A stretch of 5,353 nt of DNA from Alphaproteobacteria bacterium (GTDB lineage Bacteria; Pseudomonadota; Alphaproteobacteria; Thalassobaculales; Thalassobaculaceae): NCBI GenBank assembly GCA_028822575.1, contig JAPKDN010000251.1, positions 1 through 5,353 of the forward strand, given 5' to 3'. The position numbers were made by a program, and so were the translations under genes. Under the pieces are notes generated by a model. The model searched no databases, had not been told where the DNA came from, and worked only from the letters and a program-made list of their open reading frames with translations. Below are positions 1 through 5,353 of the stretch, in pieces (the stretch's first letter is position 1; every line of letters begins with the position of its first letter).

Positions 1-2
1 AT

Positions 3-80
3 AATCACCCGGAGCAGATCGCGACCCTGGATCTGGTCAGTTGGGGACGGGTCGAGTGGGCGAACCGGCGGGTCCGTTAA
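3..80 (+). CDS. C-terminal end of an unrecognised protein (partial, 5' end outside window)
   Basis: Reading from base 3, 25 codons run open from the window edge to a TAA at 78-80. The peptide ends Trp-Gly-Arg-Val-Glu-Trp-Ala-Asn-Arg-Arg-Val-Arg. About 20 of the 25 third positions are G or C, as expected for a coding frame in this GC range, whereas the other two plus-strand frames are less biased or interrupted. This makes it likely, though not certain, that these are the last codons of a real gene converging on rpmG. I do not recognise the family: the fragment is too short, with no motif. It is followed by about 80 bases before the rpmG terminator. The alternative is that it is chance open sequence at the edge; confidence is limited for that reason. 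Confidence 0.4.
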   Translation, partial: NHPEQIATLDLVSWGRVEWANRRVR

Positions 81-106
81 ATGTTATTCCCCACCGCCAG
101 TGGCGC

Positions 107-126
107 GTATCCCGGCGAAGGCTGGC
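107..126. repeat. Degenerate 'IPAKAG'-type palindromic repeat (hairpin)
   Basis: Bases 112-125 form a small hairpin: CCGGC, loop GAAG, GCTGG (five pairs including one G-T). Translated on the plus strand from 107, the stretch reads Ile-Pro-Ala-Lys-Ala-Gly. That is the signature of a family of dispersed intergenic palindromes in many proteobacteria (consensus like ATTCCCGCGAAGGCGGGAAT). The flanks here do not complete the palindrome cleanly, so it would be a decayed copy. It lies between two converging genes, where such elements are common. There is no T run after it on either strand, so it is not a good terminator by itself. Confidence 0.3.
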
Positions 127-160
127 AAAGGAATTTCCGTGGACGATTTCCGTTCAAAAC

Positions 161-193
161 CAGAAAGAAAGCGCCCCAGAAAACCAAGGCGCC
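161..193 (-). terminator. Probable rho-independent terminator of rpmG
   Basis: On the minus strand, 28 bases past the rpmG stop, GCGCCTT (192-186) can pair with GGGGCGC (177-171). This gives five Watson-Crick pairs and two G-T pairs closing an eight-base loop. A T-rich stretch, TTTCTTTCT (170-162), follows at once. Position, orientation and the T-rich tail all fit an intrinsic terminator for the transcript that ends with rpmG. The T tract is interrupted by C residues, so efficiency is uncertain. Confidence 0.6.
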
Positions 194-220
194 ATATTCA
201 TCCACCCCAAAATAGGAGGG

Positions 221-388
221 TTACTTAATCTTTGCTTCCTTGTACATGACGTGTTTACGCACCACTGGGTCGTACTTTCTCAGTTCGAGTTTCTCGGTCT
301 GGGTACGCGGATTCTTCTTCGTCACGTAATAGTGGCCAGTTTCGGCGCTACTTACGAGCTTAATCAAAACGGTTGCCGATTTCGCCAT
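221..388 (-). CDS. rpmG: Large ribosomal subunit protein bL33
   Basis: This 55-residue basic protein is bL33, a small component of the 50S subunit that lies near the E-site tRNA region. The sequence starts Met-Ala-Lys, then has [18 protein letters not shown] and [10 protein letters not shown], and ends Lys-Glu-Ala-Lys-Ile-Lys; these are family hallmarks. The length is the usual one for alphaproteobacteria. There are no cysteines, so it is the zinc-independent (C-minus) form rather than the CxxC zinc-ribbon paralogue. The ATG at 388 is preferred over an in-frame TTG at 409 because family members begin MAK; a GGA nine bases before this ATG could serve as ribosome binding site. The gene follows the S41 peptidase in the same direction after about 100 bases and is followed by a probable terminator. 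Nothing is odd in it. Confidence 0.97.
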   Translation of the reverse strand: MAKSATVLIKLVSSAETGHYYVTKKNPRTQTEKLELRKYDPVVRKHVMYKEAKIK

Positions 389-423
389 GGTCACTGATCC
401 GAATTTCAAGCATGATTTTACTA

Positions 424-451
424 AAACTACACCCTGAACTCATTAAGTCAA
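424..451 (-). promoter_or_regulatory. Possible sigma-70-like promoter for rpmG
   Basis: In the gap between the S41 peptidase stop (491) and rpmG (388), the minus strand has TTGACT at 451-446, five of six matches to the -35 consensus. After a 16-base spacer comes TAGTTT at 429-424, a poor -10 with three of six matches. A better -10-like TAAAAT lies at 420-415 but is 25 bases from the TTGACT. The gap is AT-richer than its surroundings. A separate promoter would make sense because ribosomal protein demand differs from that of the upstream genes, but this is a weak call from sequence alone. Confidence 0.3.
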
Positions 452-490
452 GCAGATCCCACCAATTGAGTGATGAAATAGGCGAGTCAC

Positions 491-2182
491 CTACTCTTTT
501 CCCTTTCCGCGCGCTGCCAATAGAGCCTGGTCGATTATCCGTTTGAAAAGAACAGGCTCCGAGAGCAACCCAAGCGCCAAGTCTAAGTCAAAATCTGTGC
601 CAACCTTACCCTTTTGGCGGTCGGCGCATCGTTGCAGCAACTTCGATTGCGAGACTGGGTCCAACGTTTCGGCCACACGACGCAAGGGACCGAGATTGGC
701 ATCGAGTATCTCGCCCCGGCGTATCTGGTCCAGCACGGATTGCGGGCTTGCCAGCCCCCCCCCGGTACAAATCGTTGGAAACACGCCAAAGCGGGCTAGC
801 GTGTAACCCGACGGCGCGCGCATCGACGCCCATGTCAAGTTGAGCGCGCCATTATTAGGGAGATCGCGAACCCGTTGGACCGAACCTTTTCCATAGGACC
901 GCGCATCGATGACCAAACCACGCCCGCTGTCCTGCAAGGCCGCCGCCACCACTTCCGACGCCGAGGCAGAGCCGCTGTCGATCAGTACGACCAGGCGTAA
1001 CCACTCGGCATTGTCATCCGGTTCGGCACTAAAAATCTGGCGCGCGTCATCATGCCTGCCGACTGTGGTCAGGATTGTCCCGTCATGAATGAACAGATCC
1101 GCGAGATTTACCGCTTCATCCAGCATGCCACCCCTATTACCGCGAAGATCAAGGACGACACCCTTGAGCGCCAGGCCAAGCGCGGCTTTCACGGCATCCA
1201 ATCGCTCACCCATCCGGCTCGAGGTTTGCTCGTTAAACCCAGTCACCCGAATGACCGACGTCGCGTTGATAATCGTCGCAAATACCGTCTGCTCGATCAC
1301 ATCACGCCGTTCCAAGGTCACGGAAAGACTTTTACCCTCTCTAATCAAGCCCAGATCGACCCAGCTGCCGCTCCGGCCTCGAAGAATTGGAGCCACCTTA
1401 GCCAACGGCCAGGCATGGATATTGGTACCATCGACTGTGTGGATGATGTCTCCGGATCGTACACCTGCCTCGGCGGCGGGGGTGTCCTCGAAGACCTCTA
1501 GCGCCATGACGAATTCGTCCGACCGCCCGAGGCTGATGCCGATACCCGAGTACCCCTGCCGGTGCGATCGGCTGGACTGGGCGACCTTGGCGCTTTGATA
1601 CCGAGAGAATCTGTCCAGTTCCGCCAGCGCCGAGTCGAATATCGTTTGATATGCGCGTTCTAACTCGGCCTCAGCGATATCCGCAGACTGTATGCGCGCG
1701 GTTTCCAACGCCGTTGCGGTCAAATAGCTCCAACGGACCACATCGGCATCCGCCGGCGCCTTAAAAGTAGCGGCAGGTTTATCCCGATAAAAAAGCCTGA
1801 TCTGATCACCATCCCGTTCTGCGCGAAAACCTGGGTCCAGATCAGAAAGCCCGTTTAGGCCCAGCAGGACCATCCGAGGGATGTTCGGTTCCTTGACATA
1901 GTAAAGTTTAATAGTACCAAACCCAGCAGAAAACAGCGCCGCCGCATCATCCCAGACGAAGGTTTTTGAGGGACCAGAAGGAGGTAAGACGCAAGACATC
2001 AGCGCGGTCGCTGCCAGAGCCGCAAGCGTGCCGCGAACCGCCCCCGTCAACAACCGACAGCACGCACGGGTTGAGCGGAAGACGGAAAGTGTGTGCAAGG
2101 TCGACGTTCCCGAAGCAAGGGCGCGAGCATTCATTAGATAACTGTAAATATGGTGAAAAAAGCGTCCAGGATCAATGTTCAC
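491..2182 (-). CDS. S41-family (carboxyl-terminal processing-like) serine peptidase, probable lipoprotein
   Basis: This is a 563-residue protein of the CtpA/Prc family, which cleaves envelope proteins with a Ser/Lys dyad. Residues 44-64 form a hydrophobic signal segment ending Leu-Met-Ser-Cys, a plausible lipobox with Cys64 as the lipidated residue, so it is probably membrane-anchored and faces the periplasm. The motif Leu-Asp-Arg-Phe-Ser-Arg-Tyr (189-195) matches the family's LDPHS-type motif. A PDZ domain spans about 210-290 (GIGISL, then AEAGVRSGDIIHTVDG). The peptidase core has Leu-Asp-Leu-Arg-Gly-Asn-Arg-Gly-Gly (344-352), the nucleophile Ser407 in GSASASE (404-410), and the general base Lys432 in YGKGSVQ, 25 residues later as in the family. 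The core looks intact. About 100 C-terminal residues match nothing I know. The GTG start at 2182 overlaps the rnr stop (GTGA) and has AGG upstream; an ATG at 2134 would shorten the unusually long leader but lacks a ribosome binding site, so the true start is unsettled. Its substrate is unknown. Confidence 0.9.
   Translation of the reverse strand: MNIDPGRFFHHIYSYLMNARALASGTSTLHTLSVFRSTRACCRLLTGAVRGTLAALAATALMSCVLPPSGPSKTFVWDDAAALFSAGFGTIKLYYVKEPNIPRMVLLGLNGLSDLDPGFRAERDGDQIRLFYRDKPAATFKAPADADVVRWSYLTATALETARIQSADIAEAELERAYQTIFDSALAELDRFSRYQSAKVAQSSRSHRQGYSGIGISLGRSDEFVMALEVFEDTPAAEAGVRSGDIIHTVDGTNIHAWPLAKVAPILRGRSGSWVDLGLIREGKSLSVTLERRDVIEQTVFATIINATSVIRVTGFNEQTSSRMGERLDAVKAALGLALKGVVLDLRGNRGGMLDEAVNLADLFIHDGTILTTVGRHDDARQIFSAEPDDNAEWLRLVVLIDSGSASASEVVAAALQDSGRGLVIDARSYGKGSVQRVRDLPNNGALNLTWASMRAPSGYTLARFGVFPTICTGGGLASPQSVLDQIRRGEILDANLGPLRRVAETLDPVSQSKLLQRCADRQKGKVGTDFDLDLALGLLSEPVLFKRIIDQALLAARGKGKE
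755..763 (-). repeat. Nine-G homopolymer inside the S41 peptidase gene
   Basis: Nine consecutive C on the plus strand are read as three GGG codons (Gly474-476) of the peptidase, after the Ser407/Lys432 dyad. The frame after the run continues as sensible protein to a stop at 491, so the gene is read here as intact. A run of this length is a candidate for replication slippage or a read error. Confidence 0.9.
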
Positions 2183-4425
2183 CGACGCCTGCCGCGTCCA
2201 CGCAGGCGATTGTGCCCTTTGCCCGACCCGACGCCGCCGGTGCCGGCGCGCCGCGTGGGACGCCCCTGGGTACCGCCCGCGACATAATCGACCCGGAGCC
2301 GACCGGAAACACGGTCCGCCTCACGCAATTTCACCGTCAGCGTTTCACCCAATTTCAAACTGAACCCTGAATGACGTCCCACCAACGAGTGCGTTTTCGC
2401 ATCGTGATCGTAGAAGTCGTCCGGCAGATTCTGGACCGGCAACAAGGCGTCGGAAAGGCCACCGTCAAGGTTAACGAAGACACCAAAATGCAGGACCCCG
2501 GTTACGACCGCCGTCATGTCCTCGCCAATTCGGTTGGCCATGAACATCGCGGAAAATCGGTCAACCGCCGAGCGTTCGGCCACCGACGAGCGCCGCTCCG
2601 TCATGGAGATGTGCTCACACACACTCACCATATCAGCAGGTTGTTCGCCCGCGTCGCCATCCGGACCAAATTCATGGGCCGCTATCAGAGCCCGATGGAC
2701 CAGCAGATCGGAGTAACGACGGATGGGTGACGTAAAATGAGCATAGCGGCGCAATCCCAGACCGAAATGCCCCAGATTAAAAGGACTGTATACAGCTTGG
2801 CTTTGACAGCGCAGTACCAGCAGATTGACAGAATTCTGAAAATCCTTGCCCTTTGCCTGAGCAAGTACGCGGTTGAAGAGCTTAGGTTGCAGCACCTGTC
2901 CCTTGGCGAACTTGATCTCGAATCCCTCGAGGTTGGTCCGCAGCTCCTCGACCTTGTCCGGATTGGGCGTGTCGTGGACCCGGTAGACACAGGCGCGCTT
3001 ACGTCGCTCCAAAGTTTCAGCCGCCGCGACATTGGCGAGCACCATGAACTCCTCGATCAGTCGATGGCTATCCAGTCGGTCCCTGGGCAAGATCGACGCG
3101 ACGGATCCATCCTCGGCTATACGTACCTGCATTTCCGGCATCTCGATATCCAAGGCACCTCGGGTTTTCCGACCGAGCAAAAGCGATTGGAAAGCGCCGT
3201 ACAATGGCCGCGCCAGCGCAGCAAGCGCGCTCTCGTCGCCTCCGGCGTTCGCGGCATCGATATCAGCCTGGATTTCCTCGTAGGTCACCCGTGCCACCGA
3301 GCGCATCAGACCACGCCGGAATTTATGCGATTTCTTACGTCCCTTAGCATCAATGATTATTTCCACCGCAAGGCAGGCCCGGTCCTCGTCCGGACGCAGG
3401 GAGCAAAGACCGTTCGACAAGGCCTCCGGTAGCATTGGCACGACACGGTCGGGGAAGTAGACTGAATTGCCGCGTTTTTGTGCTTCCTTATCGAGGACAT
3501 CATCGGACCGCACGTAATGTGCGACATCAGCGATCGCGACAATCAGACGCCACCCTCCGGGGTTCTTCCACGCGTTATCTGCCTCAGCCCAAACCGCGTC
3601 GTCAAAATCACGGGCATCGGACCCGTTGATGGTGATCAAGGGAATGTCTCGCATGTCTTCGCGCTTGCCAGCGACCTCTACCGGTTTGGCACTTTCGGCC
3701 TTGGCAACGACAGCGTCGGGAAACCGATCGGGAATTTCATGCTCGTGGATACAGATCAGGCTAACCGCTTTGGGAGAATTCGCTTGGCCGATCGTCTCGA
3801 CCACGCGAGCCCGCCGGGGGCCCATCTGGCGCCCCGGCAGCAGTTCAACCGCGACAATATCGCCGGCGCTTGCACCCTCCGCGTCCGCATGCTCGATAAA
3901 TGCACCATTGTTCTTCTTGCCGTCGCTCGGGCTCAACTGAAATCCGCCACGAGTGCTATCCAGAACGCCGATAACGCGCGCCACCCCTTTCTCCAGCCGG
4001 CGCATGACTGAGCCGCGATAGGTATTGCCTTTAACGTAAGCAAGGCGCGCCAGAACGCGATCACCGACCGCAAAAGATGGGCCACGCCCCGTATGCGGCA
4101 GAAGAATCTCTGCTTCCTCACCCCCCTTGAGGCTGGAAATCGGACGAGCAATGGCCTCGGCGTCTTCGTTGATGGAGACAACCTCGATGACCCCAACAGG
4201 GGGGAGCCGTCCAGGAACCGCAACAGATCGGCGGCGGCCCGGATCAATCACACCGTCGTTGATCAGCGCGCCAACCATCTGTTTGAGCTCGACCCGCATG
4301 GCGCCTTTGACGTTGAAGGCACGAGCGATCTCACGGCGACCTACCGGACCCGGGCTTTCCTCGATGAATTTCTGAATTTGCTCCCGGCTAGGTAGCTCAG
4401 TCGCCTGCTTGGGTTTGCGTGCCAC
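2179..4425 (-). CDS. rnr: Ribonuclease R (3'-5' exoribonuclease, RNB family)
   Basis: This 748-residue cytoplasmic exoribonuclease degrades structured RNA processively from the 3' end, in mRNA decay and rRNA/tRNA quality control. Domains in order: a winged-helix N-terminal region (about 12-70), two cold-shock RNA-binding domains (about 78-150 and 155-235), the catalytic RNB domain (about 258-590), an S1 domain (about 632-715) and an Arg/Gly-rich basic tail (717-748). RNB hallmarks are Asp-Ala-Arg-Asp-Phe-Asp-Asp (270-276), GNSVYFPDRVVPMLPEALSNGLCSL (split here: GNSVYFPDRVVPM, then LPEALSNGLCSL; 319-342) and HFTSPIRRYSDLLVHR (563-578). It is somewhat shorter than the 813-residue E. coli enzyme. 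One oddity: where E. coli RNase R has its first metal-binding Asp (Asp272, in Ile-Asp-Gly-Glu-Asp), this protein has Asn267 (codon AAC, 3627-3625); the later catalytic Asp residues are kept. The start is GTG, 17 bases after topA, with GGA nine bases upstream; an alternative GTG/ATG further in would break the helix-turn-helix. It is probably co-transcribed with topA and the S41 gene. Confidence 0.97.
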   Translation of the reverse strand: MARKPKQATELPSREQIQKFIEESPGPVGRREIARAFNVKGAMRVELKQMVGALINDGVIDPGRRRSVAVPGRLPPVGVIEVVSINEDAEAIARPISSLKGGEEAEILLPHTGRGPSFAVGDRVLARLAYVKGNTYRGSVMRRLEKGVARVIGVLDSTRGGFQLSPSDGKKNNGAFIEHADAEGASAGDIVAVELLPGRQMGPRRARVVETIGQANSPKAVSLICIHEHEIPDRFPDAVVAKAESAKPVEVAGKREDMRDIPLITINGSDARDFDDAVWAEADNAWKNPGGWRLIVAIADVAHYVRSDDVLDKEAQKRGNSVYFPDRVVPMLPEALSNGLCSLRPDEDRACLAVEIIIDAKGRKKSHKFRRGLMRSVARVTYEEIQADIDAANAGGDESALAALARPLYGAFQSLLLGRKTRGALDIEMPEMQVRIAEDGSVASILPRDRLDSHRLIEEFMVLANVAAAETLERRKRACVYRVHDTPNPDKVEELRTNLEGFEIKFAKGQVLQPKLFNRVLAQAKGKDFQNSVNLLVLRCQSQAVYSPFNLGHFGLGLRRYAHFTSPIRRYSDLLVHRALIAAHEFGPDGDAGEQPADMVSVCEHISMTERRSSVAERSAVDRFSAMFMANRIGEDMTAVVTGVLHFGVFVNLDGGLSDALLPVQNLPDDFYDHDAKTHSLVGRHSGFSLKLGETLTVKLREADRVSGRLRVDYVAGGTQGRPTRRAGTGGVGSGKGHNRLRGRGRRR

Positions 4426-4442
4426 CGTGCTAGGTCCGCGCT

Positions 4443-5353
4443 CTAGTCGTCGGAGGCCGGTTGTTCGACCGCCTTGGTCTTTGGTTTCGCCTTGGACTTA
4501 GCGGCGGTTTTCTTGCCCGTCGGTTTCTTAGAGGTCTTTGCCTTCGCCTTGGGTTTCACGGCGGCCTTGGCTTTTGCTTTTGGGGCCACTTTCGCCTTCC
4601 CCTTGACTGGCCCCTTGGCGGCCTTTTCGGCGATGAGCTCCAACGCTCTCTCTATAGTGATGGACTCCTGTTCAACATCCTTCGGCAGGGTGGCCCTGAC
4701 CTGTCCAAGTTGGACATAGGGGCCATAACGTCCACTATGGACCGTGACCGGTTTGCCATCGGACTCGCCAATCTGTTTGGCCGGCGGCCGCTTCCGAACG
4801 TTTTCAGCGATCAGGATGACGGCACGGTTCAGGCCAATGGCCAACACATCGTCATCGGCCGGAATCGAAGTATAGGCAGGTCCCAACTTGAGATAGGGTC
4901 CAAAGCGACCGATCCCAGCGAGAATCATGTCGCCGCTTTCCGGATGCGCGCCGACCTCGCGAGGCAGGCTCAGCAAACCGATCGCGACTTCCAGATTAAT
5001 GTCGTTCGGGGTCATGCCCCGAGGCAGCGAAACCCGTTTTGGCTTATCGGATTTTTTTTCCCCCTGCTCCCCCCGCTGAACATAGAAACCATAGGGTCCC
5101 TTGCGCAAGCTAACATCCAGGCTCGTACCCGGGTCTTGACCAAGGATCCTAGGTTCGTCCAGGGCGTTGGCGCCGTCTTCGCCTTCCTCGCTGTTCGGCG
5201 CCGCGAATTGCCGGGTAAAGCGACATTCTGGATAGTTCGAGCAACCGATAAACGCGCCAAACCGGCCAAGCTTCAAGTTCATACGCCCATTAGAGCAACG
5301 CGGGCAGCCTCTCGTCGACTCACCGTTCGGTCCGTCGGGGAAGAAATGCGAGC
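4443..5353 (-). CDS. topA: DNA topoisomerase I, C-terminal part (partial, 5' end outside window)
   Basis: About 302 C-terminal residues of TopA, the type IA enzyme that relaxes negative supercoils, are present; the catalytic N-terminal two-thirds lie beyond the right edge. The frame runs open to the edge, so the Met at 5282 is internal. The fragment begins with a four-cysteine zinc finger: Cys-Pro-Arg-Cys (5306-5295), then Gly-Cys-Ser-Asn-Tyr-Pro-Glu-Cys (Cys codons at 5243-5241 and 5225-5223). Numbering from the Met at 5282, three topoisomerase C-terminal repeat modules follow, with GPYGFYV (62-68), GRFGPYL (125-131) and GRYGPYV (184-190). In between are LPREVG and an Asn-Arg-Ala-Val segment typical of alphaproteobacterial TopA. 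The last 57 residues (4616-4446) are a Lys/Ala/Pro-rich, histone H1-like tail ending acidic (Ser-Asp-Asp), likely to bind DNA. topA and rnr are 17 bases apart, which suggests an operon. An A8 tract with possible frameshift signals lies within it (5052-5074). Confidence 0.96.
   Translation of the reverse strand, partial: SHFFPDGPNGESTRGCPRCSNGRMNLKLGRFGAFIGCSNYPECRFTRQFAAPNSEEGEDGANALDEPRILGQDPGTSLDVSLRKGPYGFYVQRGEQGEKKSDKPKRVSLPRGMTPNDINLEVAIGLLSLPREVGAHPESGDMILAGIGRFGPYLKLGPAYTSIPADDDVLAIGLNRAVILIAENVRKRPPAKQIGESDGKPVTVHSGRYGPYVQLGQVRATLPKDVEQESITIERALELIAEKAAKGPVKGKAKVAPKAKAKAAVKPKAKAKTSKKPTGKKTAAKSKAKPKTKAVEQPASDD
5044..5074 (-). other. Possible programmed -1 frameshift site in topA
   Basis: The minus strand reads GGGGGGAGCAGGGGG (5074-5060), then eight A (5059-5052), within codons GAA AAA AAA TCC. 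The heptamer A AAA AAA (5058-5052) is in the correct phase for a -1 slip. A Shine-Dalgarno-like GGGGAG ends eight bases upstream, an arrangement resembling E. coli dnaX. After a -1 slip, translation would read ATC CGA TAA and stop at 5046-5044. A hairpin with six pairs (UCGGGG/CCCCGA, 5022-5006) starts 29 bases downstream, farther than in classical sites. Whether it is used is not shown by sequence alone. Confidence 0.3.

Noticed and set aside
15..35. Inverted repeat CAGATC ... GATCTG
   Set aside because: Six-base arms inside a likely coding stretch, no partner features; such a match is expected by chance.
41..397. 118-codon plus-strand open frame across the left end
   Set aside because: It runs through the terminator and antisense across the whole of rpmG, and its frame does not match the coding-like frame at 3-80.
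389..409. N-terminal extension of L33 from a TTG at 409
   Set aside because: bL33 proteins begin MAK at the ATG at 388; the seven extra residues match nothing in the family.
466..490. Possible terminator after the S41 gene (GTGA ... TCAC)
   Set aside because: Only four pairs, a long loop and no T run; read-through into rpmG cannot be excluded.
1052..1598. Two overlapping plus-strand open frames of 149 and 169 codons opposite the S41 gene
   Set aside because: They are antisense to the PDZ and peptidase domains, overlap each other in different frames and show no domain.
2737..3432. 231-codon plus-strand open frame opposite rnr
   Set aside because: It is antisense to the RNB core of rnr, whose protein matches the family throughout; the plus-strand translation has no recognisable domain.
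3478..4011. 177-codon plus-strand open frame opposite rnr
   Set aside because: Antisense to the cold-shock and early RNB domains; an expected by-product of GC-biased codons on the real strand.
5012..5269. 85-codon minus-strand frame overlapping topA
   Set aside because: It is the +1 shadow of the topA C-terminal region, whose true frame has the zinc finger and repeat modules.

Overview
The window looks like a piece of an alphaproteobacterial chromosome, probably from a Rhodospirillales-type lineage. The evidence is the co-directional order topA, rnr, S41-family peptidase, rpmG; a cysteine-free 55-residue ribosomal protein L33 ending in the [11 protein letters not shown] block typical of the group; a Lys/Ala/Pro-rich TopA tail; and moderately high GC. 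The lineage call comes from remembered family patterns, not from a database search.

Layout: almost everything is on the minus strand, so transcription runs from right to left. From the right edge: the C-terminal third of DNA topoisomerase I (topA, cut by the window edge, stop at 4443-4445); 17 bases later ribonuclease R (rnr, GTG start at 4425, stop at 2179-2181); then a lipoprotein-like S41 (carboxyl-terminal processing) peptidase whose GTG start overlaps the rnr stop by four bases (GTGA); then a gap of about 100 bases with a weak possible promoter; then rpmG (221-388), followed by a plausible intrinsic terminator at 161-193. At the far left a short plus-strand fragment (3-80) looks like the last codons of an unrecognised gene that converges on rpmG. 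Between it and the terminator lies a small hairpin resembling the dispersed 'IPAKAG' palindromic repeats of proteobacteria.

Functionally this is a housekeeping neighbourhood: DNA supercoiling (TopA), RNA decay and quality control (RNase R), envelope proteolysis (S41 peptidase) and the large ribosomal subunit (L33). The tight topA-rnr-S41 packing suggests one transcript. I see no mobile element, CRISPR array, tRNA, rRNA or defence system, and no convincing new multi-gene system.

The observations most worth a second look are single-site ones. RNase R has Asn at the position normally held by the first active-site Asp. TopA carries a dnaX-like A8 slippery tract with a G-rich, Shine-Dalgarno-like element just upstream and a -1-frame stop three codons on. 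The S41 peptidase gene contains a run of nine G residues that could slip.
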